Part shown: one piece after another, positions 17,347 to 26,111 of the stretch
Numbering within the stretch: position 1 is the stretch's first letter
Layout: every line of letters begins with the position of its first letter
DNA from: a virus
Strand: one strand, 5' to 3'
IMG/VR virus record: IMGVR_UViG_3300013004_006200
Span: 1-42,443 of that record
Length of the DNA stretch: 42,443 bases
Translations under genes and position numbers: made by a program
The notes under the pieces: generated by a model
Seen by the model: the letters and a program-made list of their open reading frames with translations, nothing else
What the model was told of the DNA's origin: nothing
Database searches by the model: none

Positions 17347-18152
17347 ATAGAAAAAGATAAAGTATTCGCTTGTTTTTGTCTCAAAGTGTCTGCATAAATA
17401 GTTCTATCCCATTGATGAAATAGATAGAATGGTTCATTGTTTACAGTGCAGACATTTTTACCGTCAAAAGTAACAGTTACATTATCTCTCTTAATTGCCT
17501 CTCCTGTAGCGCAAAAGTTATCAGACATAGGATGTGTAAGCATTACATTTGGGTTTTGATTAAGTTGCCTATACAAGTAACCTAACATTGCCTGGTCAGG
17601 AATAATATAGTTGTACTTCCTATTCATAGCAGTAAGAATGAGAGTACAATAATTCAAGAAAGCGTTTGTTTTCCCTCCATATGTTCCACCATTTAAAACA
17701 TATGAATCACTATACTTTTCTTTATTATAAACTATTGTATTAAGAACCCAATCATGCCACATCTGATTGCAATCATTTTCCTCAATCTTCATACCTTCGC
17801 AAACTAAAAATAGTTCTTTATCTGGATGTGATTCCATAAAATGAAATGGGTCTCTTTGAATAACAACATCACGCATATCGCAGTGCATTACATAGTCAAA
17901 GTCCTTTCCATGTTCACACAGCCAATTGAAGTATGCTAAGTAACAAAAGTTTACAGGAACAAGTCCAGAATTAACCGGGATTACATAATCGTAATATTTT
18001 TTAAGTTTTTCGATCTGTTCTGCTGGAACATCAAAAACACAAACAAGTTTTTTAAATGTTTTGAGCTTGGATAAAGATGAAAGATAAATTTCAGCATCTA
18101 AAGATTCTAGAATTCGACCACCTTGTAAAAAATTAAGCAACAGATTATTCAT
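17343..18152 (-). CDS. Putative glycosyltransferase (GT-A type, DMRD motif)
   Basis: The 269-residue protein has hallmarks of a metal-dependent GT-A transferase. YVMHCDMRDVVIQRDPF at about 87-103 contains a DxRD/DxD-like acidic motif (D92, D95) after a beta strand, followed about 55 residues later by YVLNGGTYGGKT, the VLNGGxxGG acceptor-side motif seen in GT8-like and related families. A C-terminal LFHQWDR (about 246-252) matches the HQWD of the gene at 27221-28009, its paralogue. It ends the left-going part of the sugar cluster and has its own -10 element 6 nt before the ATG. Donor and acceptor are unknown; use of a sugar made by the surrounding operons is inferred. Confidence 0.7.
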   Translation of the reverse strand: MNNLLLNFLQGGRILESLDAEIYLSSLSKLKTFKKLVCVFDVPAEQIEKLKKYYDYVIPVNSGLVPVNFCYLAYFNWLCEHGKDFDYVMHCDMRDVVIQRDPFHFMESHPDKELFLVCEGMKIEENDCNQMWHDWVLNTIVYNKEKYSDSYVLNGGTYGGKTNAFLNYCTLILTAMNRKYNYIIPDQAMLGYLYRQLNQNPNVMLTHPMSDNFCATGEAIKRDNVTVTFDGKNVCTVNNEPFYLFHQWDRTIYADTLRQKQANTLSFSI

Positions 18153-18158
18153 AATCTC

Positions 18159-18164
18159 ATTATA
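18159..18164 (-). promoter_or_regulatory. -10 element for a leaderless glycosyltransferase mRNA
   Basis: A perfect TATAAT (minus strand) lies exactly 6 nt upstream of the ATG at 18152. The hexamer overlaps the TAA stop of the upstream SDR gene. No Shine-Dalgarno and no -35 are visible. Confidence 0.55.
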
Positions 18165-19053
18165 CGAACTTTTTAAAATAAGAAATAGTTTGTTCTAAAC
18201 CTTGTTCAAAATCTATTTCAGGAAACCAGTTACTTACTGACCTTAATTTTTGAGATGTACCACAAACATACTTAGGGCCTATTTCTTCAATTTCATCATC
18301 AAAGTTAAGTACGCAAGAAGGATTTATTTTATTGTATATAGATGTAACTACGTTTCTTATATCGATTTCTCCATCTGAACAAACAGTGTAGTTGCCTTGA
18401 AGTTTTTCTTCGACAATAATTTTTACTGCTTTGGCAAAATCTTCAACATACAAGTAATCTACTACAGCAGAACATTTATTCAATGTCAAATTTTGATTTT
18501 TGAGTAATGACAAAATTACTTTTGGTATCAGTCTAGTCTCTACATCATTTGGGCCATAAGTATATACTGGCCTTATCCAACTATGCAAAATATTATTAGA
18601 TTTGCAATAATTTTCAGAAATCATTTTAAAACAATTTTTGCTAACTCCGTACATTGTAGTTGGAGAACACGTTGTGTCTTCATTGAATTTAGTATTTTGA
18701 TTTCCGTATTCTGCAGATGAACCAAAACCAATAAAATGTTTAATTTTGTGTTTTGCGCAAGCTTCTAATAGAATAGTACTGTAGCTTATATTTTCTGTTT
18801 GCCACAATTCATTAGTATCCTTAGATGAATTTCCTCCCATCCAAGCACAATGAATAACTGTATCTATTTTATTATCTTTAATAGTTTCGTTTAAAGTAAT
18901 ATAGTCTGACATTTCAGAACGAATGCAGACTATATTATGTTTTGATAATTTAGTAAATGTTCTAGAGGCAGCATAAATGTTGTGATTTTTTGACAGCAAA
19001 TTACATATATTTGAGCCTAAAAAACCATTTGCACCAGTAACTAAGATGTTCAT
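18160..19053 (-). CDS. NAD-dependent epimerase/dehydratase (extended SDR)
   Basis: This 297-residue extended SDR has GANGFLGS (7-14) as nucleotide-binding loop, a catalytic YGVSK (Tyr135, Lys139), upstream FGSSAEYG (110-117) supplying the catalytic Ser, and IRPVYTYGPND. The length is typical for RmlD/GalE-type sugar nucleotide enzymes. It overlaps the FkbM gene by 4 nt and is followed by the glycosyltransferase. The substrate is presumably an NDP-4-keto sugar. Whether it acts as epimerase, reductase or dehydratase cannot be told from the motifs. Confidence 0.85.
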   Translation of the reverse strand: MNILVTGANGFLGSNICNLLSKNHNIYAASRTFTKLSKHNIVCIRSEMSDYITLNETIKDNKIDTVIHCAWMGGNSSKDTNELWQTENISYSTILLEACAKHKIKHFIGFGSSAEYGNQNTKFNEDTTCSPTTMYGVSKNCFKMISENYCKSNNILHSWIRPVYTYGPNDVETRLIPKVILSLLKNQNLTLNKCSAVVDYLYVEDFAKAVKIIVEEKLQGNYTVCSDGEIDIRNVVTSIYNKINPSCVLNFDDEIEEIGPKYVCGTSQKLRSVSNWFPEIDFEQGLEQTISYFKKFV

Positions 19054-19706
19054 AAACTAAAAGAAAGATTTTGATATGTGTAAATGTGATCAGTAGTGTA
19101 AGTTTCTACTTTTTCGTAACCCAAGTTTGCCATAAAAGACTTAATATCACCAACATTTACGTTGTATCTAAATGCCCAGTCAAATTCAACACTAATGACA
19201 GGTTTGAATTTTTTGATTGTATTTACAGCACCCATCAAAGCAAATAGTTGATATCCCTCAACATCTAATTGAATGAAATCGCAATGGCTCAATGCTAAGT
19301 CATCTATCCTTAATGTTGGTGTTGTTCCGTAATTCGGGTTGACATAGAAACCACCAATTTCATTTGGAAGTGTTGTCATAGATACCATTCTGTGGTCATC
19401 TCCCAAGCAACATTGAAATTTGATTACATTATTGTATGGAAGATTATTTACCAAGCAGTGAAAGTTTACTGGATCGGGTTCAAACGTGTAAACCATTTCA
19501 AAATGATCGGCAAACTTTACAACTTGCATCCCACAGTTTCCGCCTGCTTGGATTACAACTCTGTTTCCTTTTAGATAAGGCTTTACAACCTCTAGTAAGT
19601 CTGTTTCACTTGACAATCCATTAAATGTCTTGAGATTATGGTCGTCTTTACGCCAAAACCATTTATCATCTATCTTAAAAATTAAATCTGTATCAAATCT
19701 GGACAT
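19050..19706 (-). CDS. FkbM-family methyltransferase
   Basis: The 218-residue protein shows the FkbM SAM-dependent methyltransferase pattern: VVIQAGGNCGMQVVKFA (about 50-66, SAM-binding motif I), VYTFEPDPVNFHCLVNN (motif II with the conserved EPxP), TLRIDDL, and DFIQLDVEGYQLFALMG (about 138-154, the family's IDVEGxE). FkbM enzymes methylate hydroxyls on sugars and other secondary metabolites, so O-methylation of a virion or surface sugar is likely. The start has a -10 element exactly 6 nt upstream and no Shine-Dalgarno, so the gene can be transcribed independently of the operon to its right. It overlaps the following SDR gene by 4 nt. Confidence 0.85.
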   Translation of the reverse strand: MSRFDTDLIFKIDDKWFWRKDDHNLKTFNGLSSETDLLEVVKPYLKGNRVVIQAGGNCGMQVVKFADHFEMVYTFEPDPVNFHCLVNNLPYNNVIKFQCCLGDDHRMVSMTTLPNEIGGFYVNPNYGTTPTLRIDDLALSHCDFIQLDVEGYQLFALMGAVNTIKKFKPVISVEFDWAFRYNVNVGDIKSFMANLGYEKVETYTTDHIYTYQNLSFSL

Positions 19707-19712
19707 AAAATT

Positions 19713-19718
19713 ATTATA
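19713..19718 (-). promoter_or_regulatory. -10 element for a leaderless FkbM mRNA
   Basis: A perfect TATAAT on the minus strand lies exactly 6 nt before the ATG at 19706, in the 32-bp gap to the upstream gene. No Shine-Dalgarno is present. Confidence 0.6.
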
Positions 19719-19738
19719 CTCTTTTATTTTATTGATTA

Positions 19739-20521
19739 TTATCTTTGTTTTAAAACATTATATGTATTTAAAATACCTTGATACAAACCAATTATTTTAC
19801 AATCTATAGAATCTAGATTAAACTCACCACAGTAACTTGATGCTATTTCTTTTTCGTTTACTGAAATATCAACTTTATAATCGCTCAAGTTATTTATGTT
19901 CTCAGCAATGTCTGAAAGTTTGCAAGTATTTTTGTAAGTAAAATTAATTTCTTTTGGACAAAAGTCATTCTTGACGTAATAATCTATAATATTTAGGAAG
20001 TCTTTCATGTAGAAAAAATCCATATATTTATCTTGGTGAATAATCATTGTATCTTTGTCAATATATCTTTTTATGTTCGCTTTGATAAATCTTGATTCTA
20101 ACTCATTCTCATCAAAAAGTGCAAAAATACGCAAGTTGTAAAAATTTTTAGTTTCTGAAATTGACTTGCAGATTATTAATTTGCTTAAACCATAAGGAGT
20201 ATCTGGAGAATGTAATTCTGCTCCTGATCCAAAAGTAATAAATTTGCCAAAATGTTTACTTTTGAGTTGGTGCAAGTTGTAATACATTTTCAAATTGCAA
20301 TCCATTTCAAAATATGAATCAGTTTTTAATCTACTTCCACCAATAATTGCACAGTGAAAAATAACATCAAAATACTTATTTTCAAAAAATGTATTAACTT
20401 CTGATGAAACTGTTAAATCTAAATCTTTTCTGGAAATACAAGTTACATTGTGATGTGCTGAAAGATGTATTTGCAAAGTAGATGCAATATAGCCATCTCC
20501 TCCAGTTATAAGAATATTCAT
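19739..20521 (-). CDS. NAD-dependent epimerase/reductase, short (SDR)
   Basis: This 260-residue SDR has GGDGYIAST (7-15), where the third Gly of GxxGxxG is Ala, then FHCAIIGG, FGSGAELH (97-104) and YGLSK (Tyr110, Lys114), so the catalytic dyad is intact. It is shorter than typical extended SDRs (about 300), with a reduced C-terminal substrate domain. It overlaps the HAD phosphatase gene by 4 nt and is the last gene of the operon that begins with the RmlB-like gene at 26073. It probably reduces or epimerises the keto-sugar made upstream; the substrate is unknown. Confidence 0.75.
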   Translation of the reverse strand: MNILITGGDGYIASTLQIHLSAHHNVTCISRKDLDLTVSSEVNTFFENKYFDVIFHCAIIGGSRLKTDSYFEMDCNLKMYYNLHQLKSKHFGKFITFGSGAELHSPDTPYGLSKLIICKSISETKNFYNLRIFALFDENELESRFIKANIKRYIDKDTMIIHQDKYMDFFYMKDFLNIIDYYVKNDFCPKEINFTYKNTCKLSDIAENINNLSDYKVDISVNEKEIASSYCGEFNLDSIDCKIIGLYQGILNTYNVLKQR

Positions 20522-20907
20522 AAATTTCCTAAAAAGTTATTGACTTGATTCCAATTTTCAAATCGAATTGCTTTGTCATCAATATACGCAATTGCATGAG
20601 GTTTATTGAATGTTACGTCAGATACATAGTCTTTAATGTTGTACTTTTCTAACCATTGCCATATTAATTCTGTACCAGTTTTTCCATCTACCAGTGGTCT
20701 TTTAGGATTAGATTTGCAAGAGTATATTACAACTTTATATCTTGATGAAAGGCTTTTTATTGATTCAAGAGAACCTTCAATGGGTTCACCATAAATTGTG
20801 CCATCATAAAAACCTTTCTCATCATTATGAATAACACCATCAAAATCTAAACAGATGGTGTTATTTAAATTATGCTCAGTTTCAGTTAAAAAATTTTCTA
20901 CATTCAT
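20518..20907 (-). CDS. HAD-superfamily phosphatase
   Basis: This small HAD protein has motif I CLDFDGVIHND (catalytic Asp21 and Asp23 counted from the ATG at 20907), motif II VVIYSCKS, and motif IV near its end, AYIDDKAIRF. I chose the ATG at 20907, which gives 129 residues, because it lies 1 nt after the upstream stop. The open frame reaches back to 20943, but that would overlap the upstream gene by 35 nt. The size suits a capless HAD such as those that remove phosphate from sugar phosphates or phosphorylated intermediates. It is in the same operon as the phosphoribosyltransferase fusion, so its substrate may be that enzyme's product. Confidence 0.75.
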   Translation of the reverse strand: MNVENFLTETEHNLNNTICLDFDGVIHNDEKGFYDGTIYGEPIEGSLESIKSLSSRYKVVIYSCKSNPKRPLVDGKTGTELIWQWLEKYNIKDYVSDVTFNKPHAIAYIDDKAIRFENWNQVNNFLGNL

Positions 20908-20908
20908 A

Positions 20909-22303
20909 TTAGTTAAAGCATTTAGTACAAGTAAAACCAGCATCGAAAGAAATATCTTCGAAAGATTTTAAATCTTGAAATATTATACCTTGGATTTTAA
21001 AGTATCTAACCATATCATCTTGTCCATACTCACTGGAAAGCAATTTGCGATCAGGCATCATATTGAAATCACATTTTTTTGAACAAATGGGACTTGCTAT
21101 AAAAAAATAAATCTTTTCTACTGATGAAGAGTCTAATAAGCTCTTCACGAGCTTTAGAGTTTGCCCAGTGAATATTGCTTCGTCAACTATTGCAACGACT
21201 TTATTAGCAACTAAATCGCTTAATATTCCAAGTTTTGAATGAAGAAAATTTTGTCTTTTTTCTTCATCTGCAATATCAAAACTTCTACCAATCTCTGTTT
21301 TTTTATAAAATGCTTCTACATACGGCTTTTCTAAAATATTAGATAATCCTTGGGCATAATATTTTCCAGTTTCAGGCACAGGAATTACTATGTCAATTTC
21401 ATTTTTGATTACATCTGAAAGATTCTGACCAAGATTTTTTCCTAAGTCATATCTCCAGTTTGCTATTGATTTATCTCTTTCTATTTCACTAGATTTTTTG
21501 CGATAAATAAGGTTTACTGAGCATAATGATTGAGTCTTTACATAATTACAAATATAGTCTGTTTTCAAGAAATCTTCAATAAAGCGCATTTGTATCTGTC
21601 TAGAATTTTGTTCATTGTAAGAGAAGTGTCCAACTAGTTCAATGTTATTTATCAATGAGCTTATAATATCGTCTGCAATACTTATGGGAAATTCAAAATG
21701 TGATTCTTCTGGGCAAGTTAAAAAGTTTTGTTGTGTTTTTTCCAAGTCAATAATATTTACTTGAATATTAGAACGCACATAAGTTATGAATGAAGAACAT
21801 TGAAACAACAAGTCTTTTGACAGGTCAAGTAAATTTTTTAATAAAACAATTCTTGAAATGTACCAAGATTTTGACATCATATTTGTCAGTTCAATTTCTT
21901 GCTCTTTGTTTTTACATATGTGCAAAGGATTTATTATTGACAAAAAAACAATTCTTATATTTCTCTTCTTCAAGTCTTTTATTACTTCAATAAATTCTTG
22001 AAACTTTGTTTCATTTAAGAGCAATAATATTTCACTTGTAAAAACTAAAACATTTGAATTATGCAAGTCTATTATTGTTTGAATTTTTTTTGCTGGTTCT
22101 AGAAAAATATCAAAACCCAGACTATCAATACAAGGAAAGTATTCTTCCGTATTTTTGAAATCATAATCAATTCTTTTTATTTCAAATTGTCTTTTTGCAA
22201 TTTCATAAAGTCTTTTGGATAGCAAAAAATTGCCTCCCAATAACAAAAATTTATATTTCTTTGGAAGAAAAAGACTTATATCTTTATCAATGATATTTTT
22301 CAT
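20909..22303 (-). CDS. Fusion: degenerate SDR-like domain + PurF-type phosphoribosyltransferase
   Basis: The 464-residue protein has two parts. The C-terminal half (about 285-464) is a PurF-like type I PRTase: DIVIPVPETGKYYAQGL (304-320), VVAIVDEAIFTGQT (369-382, PRPP loop with the acidic pair Asp374/Glu375), and SPICSKKCDFNM (404-415). It lacks the N-terminal Ntn glutaminase of PurF. The first about 250 residues look like a worn extended SDR: FLLLGGNFLLSKRLY in place of GxxGxxG, SKSWYISR (144-151; Tyr148 but Arg at the Lys position), and an SIADD turn (208-212). Such a domain pairing is not one I recognise. It lies between a ThDP enzyme gene and a HAD phosphatase gene, suggesting phosphoribosyl transfer in sugar assembly. 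Confidence 0.65.
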   Translation of the reverse strand: MKNIIDKDISLFLPKKYKFLLLGGNFLLSKRLYEIAKRQFEIKRIDYDFKNTEEYFPCIDSLGFDIFLEPAKKIQTIIDLHNSNVLVFTSEILLLLNETKFQEFIEVIKDLKKRNIRIVFLSIINPLHICKNKEQEIELTNMMSKSWYISRIVLLKNLLDLSKDLLFQCSSFITYVRSNIQVNIIDLEKTQQNFLTCPEESHFEFPISIADDIISSLINNIELVGHFSYNEQNSRQIQMRFIEDFLKTDYICNYVKTQSLCSVNLIYRKKSSEIERDKSIANWRYDLGKNLGQNLSDVIKNEIDIVIPVPETGKYYAQGLSNILEKPYVEAFYKKTEIGRSFDIADEEKRQNFLHSKLGILSDLVANKVVAIVDEAIFTGQTLKLVKSLLDSSSVEKIYFFIASPICSKKCDFNMMPDRKLLSSEYGQDDMVRYFKIQGIIFQDLKSFEDISFDAGFTCTKCFN

Positions 22304-22305
22304 AT

Positions 22306-24108
22306 TTATTCAAATATATTTTCTTTCATTTCTTCTTCAGGCAAAAATGGATACATATCTTCTAAAGATGGAGTAAAGAATTTGCCATTTTCAAGCAGTT
22401 TAGATTGTAACTTAGGCTCAAAAATTTCATTAGGATTTGTTATAACTTCACAAATTGATGGACCTTCATTATTCAAAACATCTTCTAATACAAATTGTAA
22501 ATCACTTGTGTTTTCAATCTTATAATATGGTAAGTTATAAGCATAAGCAATTTTCTCAGCAGATGGAAAACTTATGCCACTGTTTTTGTTTGCACCACAG
22601 AAGCCTACTTCTTTTGCTTTAAACATCAGATTTTGAGTTTGTTTTATTGAATGATAACCATCATTATTAATCCAGAAAATTTTAACATTCAAATTGTTAT
22701 GAACAACAGTTTGCAATTCTTGAAGATTCATTTGGATAGAGCCATCACCTTCAATACAAATAACCCTATCTTTTGGTTGTTTAGCGTAACAAGCACCAAT
22801 AGAGGCAGTCAATCCATAACCCATACTAGAAGCGCCAGCGTTAGTAAAGATTCTTTGATTTTGTTTTATTTTGGTAGCTTGCAATCCAACAACACAAGCA
22901 GCGCCATTTGCTAAAACAATCGTATCATTGCTGCTTAACAAATTCGACAAAGTACCTACAAAGGCGTAAACACTTAGGGGTGATTCAGTATTATAATGTT
23001 TTTCTAAAACTACTGGGTATTTATTATTTAGATTGTTACACCATTTGTTCCACTTAGTGTTTTCAGTTCGATTCGCTACAAGAGACTTTTGATTTATCAT
23101 TTCAGATAAAAATGATTTTATATTTGATTCAACTGGGAAATCAATCTTCACTGTTGCTTTAATTAGTTCATTCTTGTCAGCACTTACTGCTACTTTATAT
23201 GCATTTTTAGCAAAATTTGTCCAAGCATAACTTATTTGTCTAAGAGTAAATTGACATCCAACTGCTAAAACAAAATCAGCATTTTGTAAAACAAAATTTC
23301 CACCTCTGTCCCCAATAGTGCCAGGTCTACCTCCAAAGTATTCATGGTCATTCCAAATAAGATCGTTAGAATTCCATTCAGTCAAAACAGGGATTTTCAA
23401 GGCAGAAACAACTTCTAAAAATTCCTCATAAGCATCTGACATCCTTACTTCATAACCAGCAAGAATAACAGGCTTATTAGAAGCATTTATTTTTGTGTAA
23501 ATATCTGAAATTGTTTTTCGATTGACAAAGTGTTCTTTAGTTTCACTTTCAAAAGTGAAGTGTACGAGATCGTTTTCATCAACTAGTTCTGATTGTATAT
23601 TTAGTGGAATGTCTAACCAAACAGGACCTTTTCTTGCTGATTCTGCTAAAAATAATGCCTTTTCTAAATGATAAGCAATATACTTAGCATCAGTGACCAT
23701 CTCTGCGTATTTTGTCATACACTTAACACTATCAATAATGTTAAATTCCTGAAAACCCAATTGTCTCAATGGTAAAGGAGTTGATTTCAATGTGGTATTA
23801 AGTTGCATTTGACCTGAAAGAATAATCATAGGCAAAGAATCTAACCAAGCACCTAGTACACCAGTCAAAGCATTAGTTGTGCCTGGACCAGATGTAACAG
23901 AAACGATTGCAGGAATGCCAGAAACTCTAGTGTATCCTTCAGCAGCCATAGCGCAAGCTTGTTCATGATGGCAATAAATATTAGTGACATTAGTGTTGTG
24001 GCCAAAACTATCATTTAGATGCATTGCTCCACCACCTGTCACTGTAAAGCATTTATCAATTTGATTTTTTAGTAAAAAGTCAACAATATAGTCAGATACT
24101 TTAATCAT
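22306..24108 (-). CDS. Acetolactate-synthase-like ThDP enzyme
   Basis: The 600-residue protein has the full three-domain plan of the acetohydroxyacid synthase/pyruvate decarboxylase group. The N-terminal Pyr domain has the ThDP-activating Glu in CHHEQ (Glu49) and VTSGPGTTNALTG. The central domain contains GGRPGTIGDRGGN. The C-terminal PP domain has GDGSIQMN (GDG at 454-456) and INNDGY about 28 residues later, the metal/diphosphate motif. Homologues in O-antigen clusters transfer an acyl group from an alpha-keto acid to a keto-sugar (YerE-like) or carboligate. It overlaps the DRE-TIM aldolase gene by 8 nt, as in a coupled pathway. The donor keto acid is unknown; it could be the product of that aldolase. 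Confidence 0.85.
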   Translation of the reverse strand: MIKVSDYIVDFLLKNQIDKCFTVTGGGAMHLNDSFGHNTNVTNIYCHHEQACAMAAEGYTRVSGIPAIVSVTSGPGTTNALTGVLGAWLDSLPMIILSGQMQLNTTLKSTPLPLRQLGFQEFNIIDSVKCMTKYAEMVTDAKYIAYHLEKALFLAESARKGPVWLDIPLNIQSELVDENDLVHFTFESETKEHFVNRKTISDIYTKINASNKPVILAGYEVRMSDAYEEFLEVVSALKIPVLTEWNSNDLIWNDHEYFGGRPGTIGDRGGNFVLQNADFVLAVGCQFTLRQISYAWTNFAKNAYKVAVSADKNELIKATVKIDFPVESNIKSFLSEMINQKSLVANRTENTKWNKWCNNLNNKYPVVLEKHYNTESPLSVYAFVGTLSNLLSSNDTIVLANGAACVVGLQATKIKQNQRIFTNAGASSMGYGLTASIGACYAKQPKDRVICIEGDGSIQMNLQELQTVVHNNLNVKIFWINNDGYHSIKQTQNLMFKAKEVGFCGANKNSGISFPSAEKIAYAYNLPYYKIENTSDLQFVLEDVLNNEGPSICEVITNPNEIFEPKLQSKLLENGKFFTPSLEDMYPFLPEEEMKENIFE

Positions 24109-25126
24109 TATTTATAACAATCTCTTTGTAGTAAAACTCAGCAACAGATTCAGAAAAATTCTCTTTTTCTTCTGTATTCTTTAACTTATCTAGTATGTCT
24201 GTAAGCATATTCAATGACATATCTGGTTTTTTCATCAAAAACTCTGCATACGATCTATGTGTATTTTTATATGCTGTTATTGCATAAGAAGGCATATAAC
24301 CCCAAGGTTCTTTTTTCTTGAAACCTGAAATAGGATTATCGATCACATCATAAATAGGTTTTAAATCATAGTTTTTATTTGATTTTATATTCAAAAAATT
24401 CATGATAAGTTCAGTGCAAAGATTTCCAGGAATACGACCCATACCATTAATAGAAGAATCTATATATCCCTTTCTGTTGTTTTGCATTAGTTCAATAAAC
24501 ATAATTGATAATGCTAAAGATATAGATAAATTTTCATGCAAATGCAATCCAAATTTAATTTCTTTATTTAAAAGATTATCAAAAATAGAAAAAATCCTAT
24601 TTAAGTCTGCTGGTAAGAGAGAGCCAAAAGTATCTACTATAGAAACACAATCTGGATTTACTTTATTGAGTATCGGAAGTAGATAGTTTAATTCATCTAG
24701 TGAATAACTTAGGATATTAACAGGATTTACCATGATTTCATAACCTAAATCTTTTGCAATAGTTGTTTGTTCAAGCAATAAATCTAAATCTTTTAAATGA
24801 AAAGCAAATCTCAATGACTTAATTTTACCTACTGCTGGTGTTAGTTTGTTAATGTCATACCAGTCAGGACGAATCATCAAACAAAATTTCTGTTCAGGAC
24901 TAATATTTGTTACAAATTGCTCCGCTTCTTCAACAAAATTAAAAAGTGTTTGTTCTGCGGAATGTTCGCCATTCTTCAAAAACCCAAGCTCAATTATTTC
25001 AACCCCAGAGCAATTTAAATTAGTCACAATTTTAGAAATGTTTTCTTTTCCAAAAGAAAAATTATTTACATATCCTCCATCTCGCAAAGTGCAGTCTAGG
25101 AGTTGAATGTTAGAAGAATCTACCAT
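24101..25126 (-). CDS. DRE-TIM aldolase (HMGL-like)
   Basis: The 341-residue TIM-barrel enzyme of the HMG-CoA lyase-like group has a DCTLRDGGY signature (11-19; catalytic Arg15 and Asp16), FGLHLHEN (193-199, metal-binding His195 and His197), and GMGRIPGN near 232-239. It belongs with the 'aldolase catalytic domain' proteins of surface-sugar clusters rather than with isopropylmalate synthases. It overlaps both neighbours (RmlB-like upstream by 7 nt, ThDP enzyme downstream by 8 nt). The expected chemistry is cleavage or formation of a 4-hydroxy-2-oxoacid with pyruvate, feeding the ThDP partner. A second DRE-TIM aldolase lies at 34830. Confidence 0.8.
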   Translation of the reverse strand: MVDSSNIQLLDCTLRDGGYVNNFSFGKENISKIVTNLNCSGVEIIELGFLKNGEHSAEQTLFNFVEEAEQFVTNISPEQKFCLMIRPDWYDINKLTPAVGKIKSLRFAFHLKDLDLLLEQTTIAKDLGYEIMVNPVNILSYSLDELNYLLPILNKVNPDCVSIVDTFGSLLPADLNRIFSIFDNLLNKEIKFGLHLHENLSISLALSIMFIELMQNNRKGYIDSSINGMGRIPGNLCTELIMNFLNIKSNKNYDLKPIYDVIDNPISGFKKKEPWGYMPSYAITAYKNTHRSYAEFLMKKPDMSLNMLTDILDKLKNTEEKENFSESVAEFYYKEIVINND

Positions 25127-26073
25127 ATGAATTTGCCTTTATAATGTTCAACAATTTTCACTATTTCTTCATCAAAATTACAAGATGGAGACCAGCCTAA
25201 TTTGCGAATTTTATCATCATTCAAAGCATATCTTACGTCTTGGCCTGGACGTTCCAAACCAAAGTTGATATATTGATCATAGTCTGAAATTTCTTTTTCA
25301 AAATAGCAATCAATAACTTTTTTCACTGTATCTATATTTGATTGCTCAAAACCACCAGCAATATTGTAAATTTCATTTGGAACACCTGATTCAATGATCT
25401 TTAGCACTGCAGATGCTGTATCTTTTGCATGTAGCCAGTTTCTTATAGGAGTGCCATAATTGTGTAGTGGTATTTTTCTACTTAGACCCAAAAATTTACA
25501 AGACTTTGGAATTAACTTTTCAACATACTGCCCAATACCATAATTATTTGTTGGACGAATAATGTTGAATGGAATATTATAAGTTCTTGACCAAGCAATA
25601 ATAAGTTGGTCTGCCGCTGCTTTAGTTGCAGAGTAAGGATTACTAGGTTTTAACGTATCAGTTTCTATGTGTTCTCCTGAAGAAATATCTCCATAAACCT
25701 CATCAGTGCTAAAATGAATTAGTCTAGGAATATTGTAGCCTTCTTTTTTGTAAATCTTCAGGTGTTCTAAAATATTGTAAATACCTACAACATTAGAGTC
25801 TAGAAATACTCTACTATCTCTGATAGAATTGTCTACATGGGTTTCGGCAGCAATATTTATAAAAAAATCACAATCAACTAATCTGTCAATATCACAAATG
25901 TTTCTTTTTTCAAATTTAAACTTAGGATTTGATGTCCATCTCTCTAAAATTTCTTGTTCCGAGGCATAAGTGCAACTATCAATGCCATAAACATAATAAC
26001 CTTCGTCTAACAATAACTGAGTTACATATCTACCTATAAATCCAAGACAACCAGTTATATAAACAATTTTCAT
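25120..26073 (-). CDS. dTDP-glucose 4,6-dehydratase-like (RmlB family)
   Basis: This 317-residue extended SDR matches RmlB closely: GCLGFIGRYV (8-17), AAETHVDNSI (75-84), FSTDEVYGD (121-129, with the dehydratase-specific Asp124/Glu125 that distinguish RmlB from epimerases), and YSATK (Tyr147, Lys151). NNYGIGQYVEKLIP and a late RPGQDVRYA follow, both RmlB hallmarks. It converts an NDP-hexose into the 4-keto-6-deoxy sugar that later enzymes of the cluster need. It is the first gene of the left-going operon with its own -10 element 6 nt before the ATG. No RmlA homologue is present nearby, so the NDP-sugar must come from elsewhere. Confidence 0.9.
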   Translation of the reverse strand: MKIVYITGCLGFIGRYVTQLLLDEGYYVYGIDSCTYASEQEILERWTSNPKFKFEKRNICDIDRLVDCDFFINIAAETHVDNSIRDSRVFLDSNVVGIYNILEHLKIYKKEGYNIPRLIHFSTDEVYGDISSGEHIETDTLKPSNPYSATKAAADQLIIAWSRTYNIPFNIIRPTNNYGIGQYVEKLIPKSCKFLGLSRKIPLHNYGTPIRNWLHAKDTASAVLKIIESGVPNEIYNIAGGFEQSNIDTVKKVIDCYFEKEISDYDQYINFGLERPGQDVRYALNDDKIRKLGWSPSCNFDEEIVKIVEHYKGKFIW

Positions 26074-26079
26074 ATTACA

Positions 26080-26085
26080 ATTATA
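26080..26085 (-). promoter_or_regulatory. Extended -10 (TGGTATAAT), leaderless, left-going operon
   Basis: On the minus strand TGGTATAAT ends exactly 6 nt before the ATG at 26073. It lies back-to-back with the plus-strand TGGTATAAT at 26097-26105 in a 38-bp divergent gap. No Shine-Dalgarno or -35 is visible. Confidence 0.65.
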
Positions 26086-26099
26086 CCATTCATGTCTGG

Positions 26100-26105
26100 T
26101 ATAAT
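26100..26105 (+). promoter_or_regulatory. Extended -10 (TGGTATAAT), leaderless
   Basis: TATAAT preceded by TGG lies exactly 6 nt before the ATG at 26112, so transcription would start at the start codon. No room remains for a Shine-Dalgarno. Confidence 0.65.
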
Positions 26106-26111
26106 CTGATT

